A program made the translations under genes and the position numbers. Positions 43,296 to 52,433 of a stretch of DNA of 64,000 bases are shown here, piece by piece. The stretch's first letter is position 1, and each line of letters starts with the position of its first letter. Source of the DNA: Paraburkholderia ginsengiterrae (lineage in GTDB: Bacteria > Pseudomonadota > Gammaproteobacteria > Burkholderiales > Burkholderiaceae); NCBI RefSeq assembly GCF_001645125.1, contig NZ_LXKA01000326.1:1-64000 (forward strand), in the 5' to 3' direction. A model generated the notes under the pieces. It made no database searches. It saw only the letters and a program-made list of their open reading frames with translations, and had not been told where the DNA came from.

Positions 43296-43886
43296 CTAAT
43301 GGCGATTGAGATTCGGATCGCGAATCGACTCGCCTCTCAATATCTTTGCCGCGAGGACGCGAAATCGCACAATGCTGCGCCGGTTACGCGGAATCCCCGC
43401 CCGTCCTCTGCCCGGATCGCGCACATAAGCGCTCTCGATCACGAGCCGCAATGCACTCGCCCCCGCGCGGCGCAGGCGAAAGAACACCTCATATTCGACC
43501 GGGTCGCCACGCTCCGTGATGTCTTCGATCACCAGCCAGTTCGATTGACCCGTGAAATAGCAACGCCGCTCACCAAGCTGGGCAACGATCGTGGGCAGTC
43601 GAAGAGACCAACGATGCCGCGCGGCGCAGAATGCGCGAGCGGCCTGCCGGTGGTCGAGAATCCGGCAATCAGCGCCAAGCGCCTCGAAATCCAGTGGACC
43701 GTTGGCGCCTGGCCCGACCGATACGCAATGCGACGTGTATTCGACATGGACGGTCGCAGCTATGGAGGCAAACTTCGCAGAAGCGGGAATCGCAAGCGTA
43801 AAGGCGCTGGCAACAAGATGCGAACGGCCATATCGGACGCTTGCCACGTCGATATAACCTTGCCGCAAAATCGAAATCCACTGCAT
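43296..43886 (-). CDS. Conserved-looking hypothetical protein
   Basis: 196 residues from ATG 43886 (a TTG at 43910 is possible). It reads as a genuine protein: an N-terminal beta-rich part (FTLAIPASAKFASIAATVHV), YTSHCVSVGPG, then CYFTGQSNWLVIEDITERG and EYEVFFRLRRAGASALRLVI, ending in a basic tail. It resembles plasmid- and island-associated proteins of unknown function that I cannot name. 96 bp after the PhoX stop, same strand. Confidence 0.55.
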   Translation of the reverse strand: MQWISILRQGYIDVASVRYGRSHLVASAFTLAIPASAKFASIAATVHVEYTSHCVSVGPGANGPLDFEALGADCRILDHRQAARAFCAARHRWSLRLPTIVAQLGERRCYFTGQSNWLVIEDITERGDPVEYEVFFRLRRAGASALRLVIESAYVRDPGRGRAGIPRNRRSIVRFRVLAAKILRGESIRDPNLNRH

Positions 43887-43982
43887 AGGCCAGCCAAGGG
43901 GAAACCGCAAATTATCGCGAGAATCCCTCTTGCTGCCTCCTCAGCCGGACGATCTAAGACACGTCGGCGGCGCCGCTCCCCT

Positions 43983-45935
43983 CTACAGCTTGATCCCCGC
44001 CGGATCCGCCGTCAGATACCCTACCGTCGCCCCGAACCGGTCCTTGTAGTTGGCCCGCACCAGCGGATCGAGCGTCGCCTGGACCTTGTCGTGCAACGGA
44101 CTCTCCCAATCGCCGACGTGCTGGAAGTTGCTCATCACGTAAGTCCAGCCGTTGATTTCATCGACCGCATGAAGGCCCGTCGACTCGGCACCCGCCGGGC
44201 ATGACAGCACGCGCGCGAGCGTCTTCGTATCGACGTTGTACGCCCACAGGAAATTGTTGACGTGCATGCCGCTGTCTTCGCCGATAAAGAGCGTGCGCAG
44301 CTTCTCGGAGAACTTGAGGTTGTCCGGATTGGCAATGCGCTCCGGATTCGCCGTATTGCCGAGCGCGTCCGCCGCCGGCAGATCCTCGCCCACCAGCGCC
44401 GCGGGCGCGGCCACGTCCACCGGCACCCATTCACTGTCGATCGCTGCGCCGCTGCGGTCGCGCTGGCCGCCTCGCATATTCAGCGCGTAGACGGCGCCGG
44501 CGTTGATCGCCTTGTCGACAGCCACGTCGGTCGACGCGGCGTTGCCACGTACCATCGACTTCTCGATCCGCGACATGGCCGAATACAGCACCTTGTCCTT
44601 GATATTGACCGTCGTGCCTTCGAGTTTCGTGAAACCCATGCTGCCGCCGTCCAACGCGGCATAGCGATGCGTCTCGAGGAACGTCGCCGCCTGGGTCATG
44701 CCGGGCTTGATGCGCACCCAGTTGAAGGTGCCGTTGAAATTGATCTTCGTGTAGGTCGGGTCGGCCGGGTCTTTGGTCGCGACGTCCAGAATGTCGCTCG
44801 CGTGCAGCCGGTTGGCGAGCGCCTCGATTTCGTCGCTGGTCGCGTGCCCCAGGTTGATCCACGAAAGCGTTGCCGCGCCCGCGCCGCTCGAGGACACCTG
44901 TGTCCACTTCGCGACATATAGCGTGCCCGCCGACAGATCGGCTTCGCGATCCGCGATGAACATGAACAGACCGCCATTGGTTGCGTCATCACCCATCAGC
45001 ACGGTGCGCTTGTCCGGCATCACCTGAATCAGTTCGTGCGAGATGCGGCCGAGGCAGTAATGTTTCCTAATCGTGCCGGTGCCGTCCGGGTTGACGGTGA
45101 CCTCCGGCAAATGACCGTAGTGATACGGATTCGCGGTGGTCTCGTCGCCATACAGGCTGCGGCTGAAGCCCTTGAACTGGCTATTGGCGGCGATCGTGGT
45201 CGCGTCCGGTTCGTACTCTTCGCTCGACAGGTGCGTATTCCACGGCGACAGGCTCGCGCCGCAAGTAATCCACAAACCATGCGCCTTTGACGTATCGACG
45301 TTCGAATAACCCACCAGTGTGAGCTTGCCGGTGGCCGGATCCTGATCGAGCGTCAGCACGGCGATCGGCGACGGCAGTTGGCCGTACATCGACTTCAGGC
45401 TCTGATCGCGAGTGGTGTATTCGAACTGCACGACCGCGAACACCGCATTGCCCTTGAGACCTTTCACCGTGGGCTTGTCCAGACGGATCAGCGAACTGCC
45501 GTCCGGGCAATCGGAGTAGAACTGGCGCTCCTTGCCCGCGACCGACTTGTCGACGATCGGCTGATTGTTGATGTCGAAATAGCCGCCCGCCAGGATCGTC
45601 CCGCCTTTGATGTTGGGCACATTGTCGCCGGTCGTGAAGAAAGGCTGATACGCCAGCTTGAACGCACGGCTGCTGCCGTCGCTCAGTTGCACCGTCAAGC
45701 TCGATCCGACGGTGGTTTTCGCCATGGCCGCGGGATCGGCCAGCGTCGGCGCGGCCATGCCGGCGAACGCCGCGGAGACGAAGTTGGCGACCGGCTTGGC
45801 CGGCGTCGCCAGATCGTCGCTGCCGCCGCAGGCGGTCAGCATCGAAGCGGTGGCAAGTCCGCCGAGCGGCAGCATCGGCGCGCCAGCGAGTAGTTTCAGG
45901 GCCTTGCGGCGGGAAGGGTCGAACGGCTCGGCCAT
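43983..45935 (-). CDS. PhoX-family phosphatase (DUF839), Tat-exported lipoprotein
   Basis: 650 residues from ATG 45935. The N-terminus carries a twin-arginine motif (S8-R-R-K-A-L-K) followed by a lipobox ending at C36 (LTAC), so Tat export plus lipid anchoring. The body is the DUF839 beta-propeller: WITCGASLSPWNTHLSSEEY and ERIANPDNLKF, the metal-binding blocks of PhoX alkaline phosphatases. It would release phosphate from organic phosphates in the periplasm. A Pho box upstream supports a phosphate-starvation role. Confidence 0.88.
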   Translation of the reverse strand: MAEPFDPSRRKALKLLAGAPMLPLGGLATASMLTACGGSDDLATPAKPVANFVSAAFAGMAAPTLADPAAMAKTTVGSSLTVQLSDGSSRAFKLAYQPFFTTGDNVPNIKGGTILAGGYFDINNQPIVDKSVAGKERQFYSDCPDGSSLIRLDKPTVKGLKGNAVFAVVQFEYTTRDQSLKSMYGQLPSPIAVLTLDQDPATGKLTLVGYSNVDTSKAHGLWITCGASLSPWNTHLSSEEYEPDATTIAANSQFKGFSRSLYGDETTANPYHYGHLPEVTVNPDGTGTIRKHYCLGRISHELIQVMPDKRTVLMGDDATNGGLFMFIADREADLSAGTLYVAKWTQVSSSGAGAATLSWINLGHATSDEIEALANRLHASDILDVATKDPADPTYTKINFNGTFNWVRIKPGMTQAATFLETHRYAALDGGSMGFTKLEGTTVNIKDKVLYSAMSRIEKSMVRGNAASTDVAVDKAINAGAVYALNMRGGQRDRSGAAIDSEWVPVDVAAPAALVGEDLPAADALGNTANPERIANPDNLKFSEKLRTLFIGEDSGMHVNNFLWAYNVDTKTLARVLSCPAGAESTGLHAVDEINGWTYVMSNFQHVGDWESPLHDKVQATLDPLVRANYKDRFGATVGYLTADPAGIKL

Positions 45936-46042
45936 GTTGTCGTGATCCAGTGTGGGAGTAGCGTGGGAGTGGGCACAGCCGGCACGCACTTACCCCAAAA
46001 CCACATGGTTCACGCTCGCGCCGCTATGACGCGAGGATTTTA

Positions 46043-46070
46043 TGAAGTAAATGTGAAAGTATATTGACAG
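46043..46070 (-). promoter_or_regulatory. Pho box upstream of the PhoX-family gene
   Basis: Read leftward: CTGTCA (46070-46065), CTTTCA (46059-46054) and ACTTCA (46048-46043), each 11 bp apart, the exact PhoB repeat length with an AT-rich spacer. About 110-135 bp before the start codon. Strong indication of PhoB control. Confidence 0.7.
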
Positions 46071-46176
46071 GCTTTAGTAATATTTAGCTTGAGCCGCTTG
46101 CCCCACTTCGCCGGTTAGCTGGCCGCTGATTGGCGAGGTCCCGCAACAAGTCACAAGCCGCACGGCACCACGGCGA

Positions 46177-46713
46177 TCAGACCGGCCGGCGAAACTCGTT
46201 TTCGACCCATGCCGCGGCGCTCGCTTTGCTGAGCTTGAAGTGAGGCGCCACCTGCACCTGCGCGAGCTGTTCGCCGAACGCGTCGAGCGCGGTCAGGAGC
46301 GCATACGGCTCGTCTTCATCGGGAACGATGTCGAGCGTAATGTCGAGCTCGTCGTTGCCGTCCGCGCTCATCACCCGCACGGACTTATGCAGTTGCGCGC
46401 GCAGTTGCTGCTCATGACGGCGCAGCACTTCAGACGCGGTCTTCACGAGCGTATTGAACGCCGAGGTGTCGAGCGGCTTGGGATCTTTCTTGTTGCGGCC
46501 CATTGTCCACGGTCCGACGAGCGCGGGTTCCGCCTCGCCGTCCTTGATCATTGCGACGGCCCAGCCGTCGTCGTCTTCATTCTTGATGACGCGCGCAGTC
46601 CAGCCGTCGTCACGCCACAGACGGTCTTCGTGCACAGTTTCGCCCAGTTCGGACGAGCCTTCCGTCGTGAAGTCTTCAGCGGTATCGGACGATGGAAGGG
46701 ATGGTTCGGTCAT
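46177..46713 (-). CDS. Hypothetical acidic protein
   Basis: 178 residues from ATG 46713. Acidic N-terminal half (EDFTTEGSSELGETVHEDRL), then WTARVIKNEDDDGWAVAMIKDG and a C-terminal helical part with LRRHEQQLRAQLHKSVRVM. No signal peptide or membrane helix. It resembles conserved Burkholderia proteins without known function. Upstream of an AT-rich region shared with the porin gene. Confidence 0.65.
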   Translation of the reverse strand: MTEPSLPSSDTAEDFTTEGSSELGETVHEDRLWRDDGWTARVIKNEDDDGWAVAMIKDGEAEPALVGPWTMGRNKKDPKPLDTSAFNTLVKTASEVLRRHEQQLRAQLHKSVRVMSADGNDELDITLDIVPDEDEPYALLTALDAFGEQLAQVQVAPHFKLSKASAAAWVENEFRRPV

Positions 46714-47337
46714 TGCAGGCTCACTCACTTTGGCGGGGCGGAAACACATTTCAAGCGCACCATTTTACCCGCCCCGCGCGCGGCGAATGCTGCCCTCTGA
46801 CGAACGGACAAGCCGATGCGAAAAAATTGCCAGTTGAAATAATCTATTTCGCCATTCGCCGGAACTTATAAACCGATTATATAAACAAGAAAAACGCGAC
46901 CCGAAGGCCGCGTATAAAAGATGAAAAAGACACCCTTGGTCAGGGGGCAAGACGAATTGTAGAACCGTAATTCATAGGAATGGGTCACATGAATGGTAAG
47001 AGTGCATTGCAGAAATCAGAATAAATCGCGACGCCTCTCGCAGGATGCGCATGTGCTTACTGCGCACGGCACCGCGCCCAACGTCGCGATCGAGCAACAC
47101 ACCCGCGATTGACACAACCTCAGCGAATTCATAGCCGATCGGATTTTTTCTTTATTTACCCGAACTTACCCATTTCCAATTCGTTATTACGAATTCGAGA
47201 ATTTATTGTTGCGCCATCCACGATTAAAGATCCGAATTAGACGAATACACTTCGCAGCGAATCGCCAGACCGCTTGCGAAATCGCCGGCGAGCACCGGAA
47301 TGCGATTCCCCATGCACTGTTTCGGAGTTATCCATCC
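46714..47337. other. Long AT-rich intergenic region upstream of the porin
   Basis: 624 bp, clearly lower in GC than its surroundings, without a credible gene. TTGACA at 47109-47114 is a possible -35 for the porin, but no good -10 follows, so its leader may exceed 150 bases. Two hairpins oriented leftward lie at 46884-46945 (separate entry). ATTACGAATTCGAGAATTTATTG around 47190 is an AT-rich stretch that could hold regulator sites such as OmpR. Confidence 0.5.
46884..46945 (-). terminator. Two leftward terminator-like hairpins with no gene upstream
   Basis: Read leftward: CCCT-GACCA-AGGG (46945-46933) followed by TGTCTTTTTC, then GCGGCC-TTCG-GGTCGC (46911-46896) followed by TTTTTCTTG. Both look like rho-independent terminators, yet no leftward gene lies between them and the porin start 390 bp away. 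The second has a UUCG loop with one G-U pair. They may end an unannotated leftward RNA. Confidence 0.6.
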
Positions 47338-48489
47338 ATGAAAAAAACCCTCATCGCAGCAGGCCTCCTCGGCGCGGTGGCCATCAGCGCGCATGCACAA
47401 AGCAGCGTGACGTTGTACGGCACGCTGGACGCCGGCCTTGTCTATTCGAACAACCAGGGCGGCCACAGCAACTGGCAACAAGGCAGCGGTTCGGTATCGA
47501 ACACCTACTTCGGTCTGCGCGGCAGTGAAGACCTCGGTGGCGGCCTGCACGCGATCTTCACGTTGGAAAACGGCTTCAACCTGAACAACGGGAAGTTCAC
47601 CGAAAACAACACGATGTTCAATCGCCAGGCTTTCGTGGGTCTGAAGAGCGATCAGTACGGTGCGCTGACGCTAGGCCGTCAATACGACTCGGTGGTCGAT
47701 TACCTCGCGCCGCTGTCCGAAGCAGGCGCGGGCTACGGCAACAACCTCGCGACCCACCCGTTCGACAACGACAACCTGGACAACTCGTTCTCGATCAAGA
47801 ACGCCGTGAAGTACACGAGCGCGAACTACGCGGGTCTCAAGTTCGGCGGTCTGTACGGCTTCAGCAACTCGGCCGGCCAGTTCTCGAACAACCGCGCATG
47901 GAGCGTAGGTGCTTCGTACGACAACGGTCCGCTGAGCGTCGCCGCCGCTTACCTGCAACTGAACAAGTCAGGCAGTTCCAATCTGGGCGGCGCCGTCTCG
48001 CAAGGCGACGGCACCGCAGCGATCGCGGCCGATCTGCAACGCACCTACGGTGCCGGCATCAACTACACGTACGGCCCGGCAACGGTCGGTTTTGTGTACA
48101 CCCACACGCAACTGGACGGCATCACCGGCATCGACGTCGGCGGCGCGACGCTGCCCGGCATCGCAGGCACGAACCTGCATCTGGACAATTACGAAATCAA
48201 CGGCCACTACGCATTGACGCCGGCCCTGAGCCTCGCGGCGTCGTACACGTTCACCGACGGCAAGATGTCCGGCTCGAACGGTTCTGGCGATCCGAAGTGG
48301 CATACGGTGTCGCTGCAAAGCGACTACGCGCTGAGCAAGCGCACGGACGTGTACGTGGAAGGTGTGTACCAGCACGCGTCCGGCCAGCTTGGCAACTTCG
48401 GCGCGAACGTCGCGTCGATTAACACGCTCGCGCCGTCGTCGACCGGCAATCAGGTGGCGGCGGCGGTTGGCTTGCGGCACCGCTTCTAA
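47338..48489 (+). CDS. Outer-membrane porin (Burkholderia OmpC/Gram-negative porin type)
   Basis: 383 residues. Signal peptide MKKTLIAAGLLGAVAISAHAQ cut after AHA. The mature start SSVTLYGTLDAGLVYSNN, the GLRGSEDLGGGLHAIFTLENGF block, and a C-terminal phenylalanine (GLRHRF) are hallmarks of 16-strand trimeric porins of Betaproteobacteria. General diffusion of small solutes. GGAG lies 9 bases before ATG 47338. A terminator follows at 48541. Confidence 0.96.
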   Translation: MKKTLIAAGLLGAVAISAHAQSSVTLYGTLDAGLVYSNNQGGHSNWQQGSGSVSNTYFGLRGSEDLGGGLHAIFTLENGFNLNNGKFTENNTMFNRQAFVGLKSDQYGALTLGRQYDSVVDYLAPLSEAGAGYGNNLATHPFDNDNLDNSFSIKNAVKYTSANYAGLKFGGLYGFSNSAGQFSNNRAWSVGASYDNGPLSVAAAYLQLNKSGSSNLGGAVSQGDGTAAIAADLQRTYGAGINYTYGPATVGFVYTHTQLDGITGIDVGGATLPGIAGTNLHLDNYEINGHYALTPALSLAASYTFTDGKMSGSNGSGDPKWHTVSLQSDYALSKRTDVYVEGVYQHASGQLGNFGANVASINTLAPSSTGNQVAAAVGLRHRF

Positions 48490-48833
48490 GTTTTCCACGC
48501 AGTCAGTGCGGAGCGGATCTATCGATTCGCTTCGCTGCCAAACCCGCGCGTGACACGATCACGTCGCGGGTTTTTTCATGACCGTTTTTTCGCGACCGTT
48601 TTTTCTCCAACTCCGCGCTTTACGTTTCGACACAATAACCACGTGCGCGGATAGTGACGACGCGAGCACGCGGTGACTATACTGAACATAGCTGCCTTCT
48701 TCTCCGCAATGTCGCCATACCGTTGCAACTGAACGGCGGCCTGGTCGCGAAGCATGACGCCGCGTAGCATCGCGTTGCGCTTCGCCCGCGCCCCAAGTTC
48801 CCGCGTATGACCGGGGACGCCGACGATCTGATC
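48490..48833. other. Intergenic region between porin and lipoprotein genes
   Basis: 344 bp. It holds the porin terminator (48541-48576) and, near the right end, a candidate promoter for the lipoprotein: GTGACG at 48654-48659 and TATACT at 48678-48683, spacer 18. A TG two bases before the -10 region adds support. Nothing else stands out. Confidence 0.45.
48541..48576 (+). terminator. Rho-independent terminator of the porin gene
   Basis: AACCCGCG (48541-48548) pairs with CGCGGGTT (48565-48572), continued inward by CGTG/CACG with one bulge; six T follow. Confidence 0.9.
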
Positions 48834-49184
48834 ATGAAACAACTTCTCCTGCTTGCCCCCGCGGTTGCCGCGCTTGCAGCGCTCGGCGCGTGCGGTTCTT
48901 CCGGTCCCGCCCGCGACGCGTCCCAACCGATGATGTACTTCTCGTCGCAACGCACCCCGGCCTATGTCGCCGATTGCATCGAGAGTCGCTTGTCGCGCGT
49001 GCGCGCATCGAACGTCGGCGGTGCGACCGAGCTCGCAGTCGGCTCGGATTCGAACAACTCGTATTTCGTGACGCTGACGCCGATGAATGGCGGCTCCGTC
49101 ATCAAGGTGATGCATCCGGCGAACGCACCGGATGATCCACCGGAATCGGAAATGCGCGTCGATATCGCACGCTGCGCGACCTGA
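48834..49184 (+). CDS. Small lipoprotein, hypothetical
   Basis: 116 residues from ATG 48834. Signal peptide with lipobox LGAC near residue 20. The mature part (MYFSSQRTPAYVADCIESRL, NSYFVTLTPMNGGSVIKVMH) contains two further cysteines that may pair. Such small outer-membrane or inner-membrane lipoproteins are common in Burkholderia; no function is known. Confidence 0.75.
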   Translation: MKQLLLLAPAVAALAALGACGSSGPARDASQPMMYFSSQRTPAYVADCIESRLSRVRASNVGGATELAVGSDSNNSYFVTLTPMNGGSVIKVMHPANAPDDPPESEMRVDIARCAT

Positions 49185-49323
49185 GATTTCGCACACACGC
49201 TTGCGTTTTGACGGCCACGCCGATTGGCGATTTTTAAGTCGCCGGTCGGCTATTTTTTTGTCGGCTCATCTGCGAACATAGCCGCCCTTTGTCTTTCATT
49301 CGGTGCACTGCACCGCGAGTTCG

Positions 49324-49839
49324 ATGGCATCCAGCAAAGCACACCACGCTACCGGTTTTGCGGCCGGCGTCATCGCGGCGGCGATCGTCGCACGCATCGG
49401 CGGTGGCGGTTCGTTTCATCTCGGCGTGTTGCTGAGTTTCATGGCCGGCGTGGCCGGGAGTACAGCGCCCGATTGGCTCGAAGTGGCGTGGTGGTCGCGC
49501 GCGCGGCGCCTGTGGATTACGCATCGCACGCTGACCCACTGGGGCGTGGCATGGCTCGCGTTGCTCGCCCTGTCGTATCACTGGCTCGGGCATTCGGTCT
49601 ATGCCGCGCCGGCGTTCGGCTTTGCCTGCGGCGGCCTGATGCATCTGTTTGCCGATTGGCCGAATCCGCTAGGCGTGCCCTGGATTGCGGGCCGGCATTC
49701 GTTGAATCTCTGGAACAGCGGGCACTGCGATCTGCTCGTGGTGGCCGCGTCGTGGGCAGCGGCGTGGTTTGTCGGGCAGCACGTCTGGTTGCATGGCGTG
49801 CATGGCGCGACGCTGCTGCAGCATCTGCGGATCGGATAA
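49324..49839 (+). CDS. Membrane-bound metal-dependent hydrolase (DUF457/YdjM type)
   Basis: 171 residues from ATG 49324. Conserved histidines and aspartates at the membrane interface: AGSTAPDWLEVAWW, ITHRTLTHWG, and GGLMHLFADWPNPLGVPW. Four hydrophobic helices. The family is annotated as LexA-regulated inner-membrane hydrolases, with no proven substrate. Converges on the AraC regulator. Confidence 0.85.
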   Translation: MASSKAHHATGFAAGVIAAAIVARIGGGGSFHLGVLLSFMAGVAGSTAPDWLEVAWWSRARRLWITHRTLTHWGVAWLALLALSYHWLGHSVYAAPAFGFACGGLMHLFADWPNPLGVPWIAGRHSLNLWNSGHCDLLVVAASWAAAWFVGQHVWLHGVHGATLLQHLRIG

Positions 49840-49849
49840 GGGATAAACG

Positions 49850-50671
49850 TCAGCGCATCGCAGCCGCGTAGTTCGCGGGCGTCACCCCGAGCAGGCGCAC
49901 GAACGCGCGTGTCATATGGCTCTGGTCGGCGAAGCCCGCCGCGGCCGCCGCATCGGCCAGCGCCGCGCCTCGCGCGATCAACTGCCTCGCGAGTCCCACG
50001 CGACGCTGCATTCTGTACGCATGCGGCGGCAGTCCCATCTCGTGTGCAAAACCTCGCAGCAACTGGAAACGGCTCATGCCTGCATCGGCGGCGAGTTCGG
50101 CGAGCGTCAGCGGCGACGCGGGGTCGTCGTCGATGCGGGCTTTCGCGCGCGCGATCGGCCCCAATGCAGGCGAAGACAATGAACGTGCCGGCAGCGTGGC
50201 ATGCGTGCGGACCAGATGCGCAAACAGATCGAGCAACGCTTCCTCGCGCACCAGATCGTCCGGCACGCCAGGCGCCTGCACGGACACCGCGAACAGGCGC
50301 TCAAACAGCCGCGTCAGCAACGGATCGTGCGCGACCGGCAGTGTGAGTTCGACTTCGCGCGACGCGGCGCCCGCCAGCTCATTCGTGGCGGCAAGCAGCA
50401 TCGACGGTTCGAAATACAACATGCGCCAGGCGCGCCCGCGCTCGTCGAGCGGACTGCCGTCGTGGACTTCGCCGGGATTGACCATGATCGCGTCGTTGGC
50501 GCGCGCCTCGACGAGACCGCGTCCGCTCGCCGAGCGGTGCCCGCCGCTGACGATCACGCCAACGCCGAAACGATCGTGCGAATGACGCGGGAACGAATGC
50601 GCCGTGTCGGCCACCGTCGCTTCGACGCCGGCTATCGCGCAGCGAGGCATGTGAACGCGGCCGCGCGACAT
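49850..50671 (-). CDS. AraC-family transcriptional regulator
   Basis: 273 residues from ATG 50671. N-terminal cupin sensor (HSFPRHSHDRFGVGVIVSGGH) and two C-terminal HTH motifs (LTLAELAADAGMSRFQLLRG; AAAAAGFADQSHMTRAFVRL). An activator responding to an unknown small molecule. The longer open frame to 50791 runs into the intergenic gap and lacks support. No obvious target is adjacent. Confidence 0.9.
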   Translation of the reverse strand: MSRGRVHMPRCAIAGVEATVADTAHSFPRHSHDRFGVGVIVSGGHRSASGRGLVEARANDAIMVNPGEVHDGSPLDERGRAWRMLYFEPSMLLAATNELAGAASREVELTLPVAHDPLLTRLFERLFAVSVQAPGVPDDLVREEALLDLFAHLVRTHATLPARSLSSPALGPIARAKARIDDDPASPLTLAELAADAGMSRFQLLRGFAHEMGLPPHAYRMQRRVGLARQLIARGAALADAAAAAGFADQSHMTRAFVRLLGVTPANYAAAMR

Positions 50672-50794
50672 GGTGGGTCTCTCAGCGAACGAGAAGCGAC
50701 ATGCGCGGCGTTCCGCGGCAAGCGGCATCACGCGGCAAACCGCGTACAAAACGGCGCACCTGTCCGCCAGACGATGCACGCGCGAGGCCACGCA

Positions 50795-51721
50795 TTACTG
50801 ACGCCCCTCGTCGGTACGCTCGCCTTCGCGGATCTTGCCTTGCGACACGCTGCTGCCGGGCGGCACGCTATGCGTCAGCCACACATTGCCGCCGATCACC
50901 GAGCCGCGCCCGATCGTCACGCGTCCGAGAATCGTGGCGCCGGCGTAGATCACGACGTCATCCTCGACGATCGGATGCCGCGCATTGCCCTTGACCAGCG
51001 TGCCGTCGAGATCCGCGGCGAAGCTCTTCGCGCCGAGCGTCACGGCCTGATACAGACGCACGCGTTCGCCAATGATCGCCGTTTCGCCGATCACGACACC
51101 CGTGCCGTGGTCGATGAAGAAGCTCGGGCCGATGGTCGCGCCCGGGTGAATGTCGATGCCGGTTGCCGAGTGCGCGATCTCGTTGATGAAGCGCGCCAGC
51201 AAGGGCACGCCAAGCCGATGCAAGGCATGCGCGAGCCGGTGGTGCGTCATCGCCCACACGCCCGGATAGCAGAGCAGAATTTCGGTGATGTGCTGCGCGG
51301 CCGGATCGCCGGTAAAAGCTGCCTGAATGTCGCTGACCAGCAGCGCACGAATGCCGGGCAACTGCGTGCCGAATTCGCGTGCCACGTTGAACGCGCGCTC
51401 CTTCAGATCGGCATCGGGCGTGTCGGCGAATTCGGGCAAAAATCGCAAGGCGCGGCGAATCTGTTCCGCGAGCAGTCGCAACGTGCTTTCGAGCGTATGG
51501 CCGACGTAATAGTCGACAGTTTCGTCGGTCAGATCGGGCGCGCCGTAGTGTGTGGGAAACAGCGCCGCGCGCAGACCGGTGACGATGTTGGTCACCGCCT
51601 CGCGCGAGGGCAGTTCGCGAATGCCGCGCGGATGCCGCGTGCGATGCAATTCTTCACGCGAGGCGCGCAACTCCGCGACGATCTGTTCGAGGCCCCAGTT
51701 CTGGGAAGGCACGTTAGGCAT
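50795..51721 (-). CDS. cysE: Serine O-acetyltransferase (EpsC/CysE type)
   Basis: 308 residues from ATG 51721. C-terminal left-handed beta helix with hexapeptide repeats: ATGIDIHPGATIGPSFFIDH, GVVIGETAIIGE and GGNVWLTHSVPPGS. The long N-terminal helical domain is typical of the EpsC subgroup. It acetylates L-serine for cysteine synthesis. Possibly a paralogue of the main CysE, since no isc or cys genes are adjacent. Confidence 0.9.
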   Translation of the reverse strand: MPNVPSQNWGLEQIVAELRASREELHRTRHPRGIRELPSREAVTNIVTGLRAALFPTHYGAPDLTDETVDYYVGHTLESTLRLLAEQIRRALRFLPEFADTPDADLKERAFNVAREFGTQLPGIRALLVSDIQAAFTGDPAAQHITEILLCYPGVWAMTHHRLAHALHRLGVPLLARFINEIAHSATGIDIHPGATIGPSFFIDHGTGVVIGETAIIGERVRLYQAVTLGAKSFAADLDGTLVKGNARHPIVEDDVVIYAGATILGRVTIGRGSVIGGNVWLTHSVPPGSSVSQGKIREGERTDEGRQ

Positions 51722-51887
51722 AAAAGGACGGCGCCGCGCGGTGCGCACGGTTCAAAGTGGCTATGCCGAGAGATTACCGCTTTTTACCGAGGCTCGCGCA
51801 GCGCCGGCTGTCGGCATAGGAGCGGCGCGGCAGACGCGGCACTGCGTACGGCGGCATTGCATACGCGGCACGACCGGCCGCAGGCGC

Positions 51888-52121
51888 TCAGATGGTCACG
51901 CTGCTTGCGTCGATCCAGCGCACTGCCCAGTCGCGCGCATGGGCGATGGCGGTGGCTTCGTCAGGAAAACGCAAGTCTGTGGGGAAAAAGCGGTTGGCGA
52001 CCAGTTCGCCGTCGCTCGAGCGCGAGATGACCACATAAGGTTGCCAGCTGCCGTCGCCCGCGCGCGCCGGCGCACAATTCAATAGATAGCCGCGATGTGT
52101 GAATGCAGCATCAAAGTGCAT
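51888..52121 (-). CDS. Small hypothetical protein
   Basis: 77 residues. A single compact domain: MHFDAAFTHRGYLLNCAPA, then WQPYVVISRSSDGELVANRF, ending with ATAIAHARDWAVRWIDA. No signal peptide. It resembles small conserved Burkholderia proteins with no assigned function. Confidence 0.55.
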   Translation of the reverse strand: MHFDAAFTHRGYLLNCAPARAGDGSWQPYVVISRSSDGELVANRFFPTDLRFPDEATAIAHARDWAVRWIDASSVTI

Positions 52122-52433
52122 GTGTCACCCGCCCTGACGGCCCCGTAAATGTTTTGAGTAGCGCGCGGCCGGTGCTGCCGACCCCGAAAAAATAGCCGGA
52201 CTGCATGCCGTCAATTTAACCGCGTTTCGCTCGCCGGAGTAAGATCATACTCTGTAGAAAATACGCGTCCATTAAAAAAAACGAAAAGAAACGCGAACGC
52301 CATCGCCTGCGGAATACCCTTCCAGACCGCTGCGGAAAAAACGCGGTGCAAGGCAAGAGAATCAGGGTGTTATGCGAGGCGGAACGGGTTTTGCTGCACG
52401 TCAAACCGTGTCCTCTTGCAAGGAGAATGCACG
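52122..52433. other. Intergenic region before the DUF3005-like gene
   Basis: 312 bp. Contains an A-rich stretch near 52272 and no gene. AAGATCATACTCTG around 52240 could be part of a promoter, but no convincing pair of boxes is seen. Confidence 0.4.

Noticed and set aside
43224-44204. 326-codon + strand frame
   Set aside because: Opposes the better protein at 43296-43886 and the end of the PhoX gene, with no recognisable domain.
47109-47137. Sigma-70 promoter of the porin at TTGACA
   Set aside because: The -35 is perfect but no acceptable -10 occurs at 15-19 bp, so it is mentioned only within the intergenic entry.
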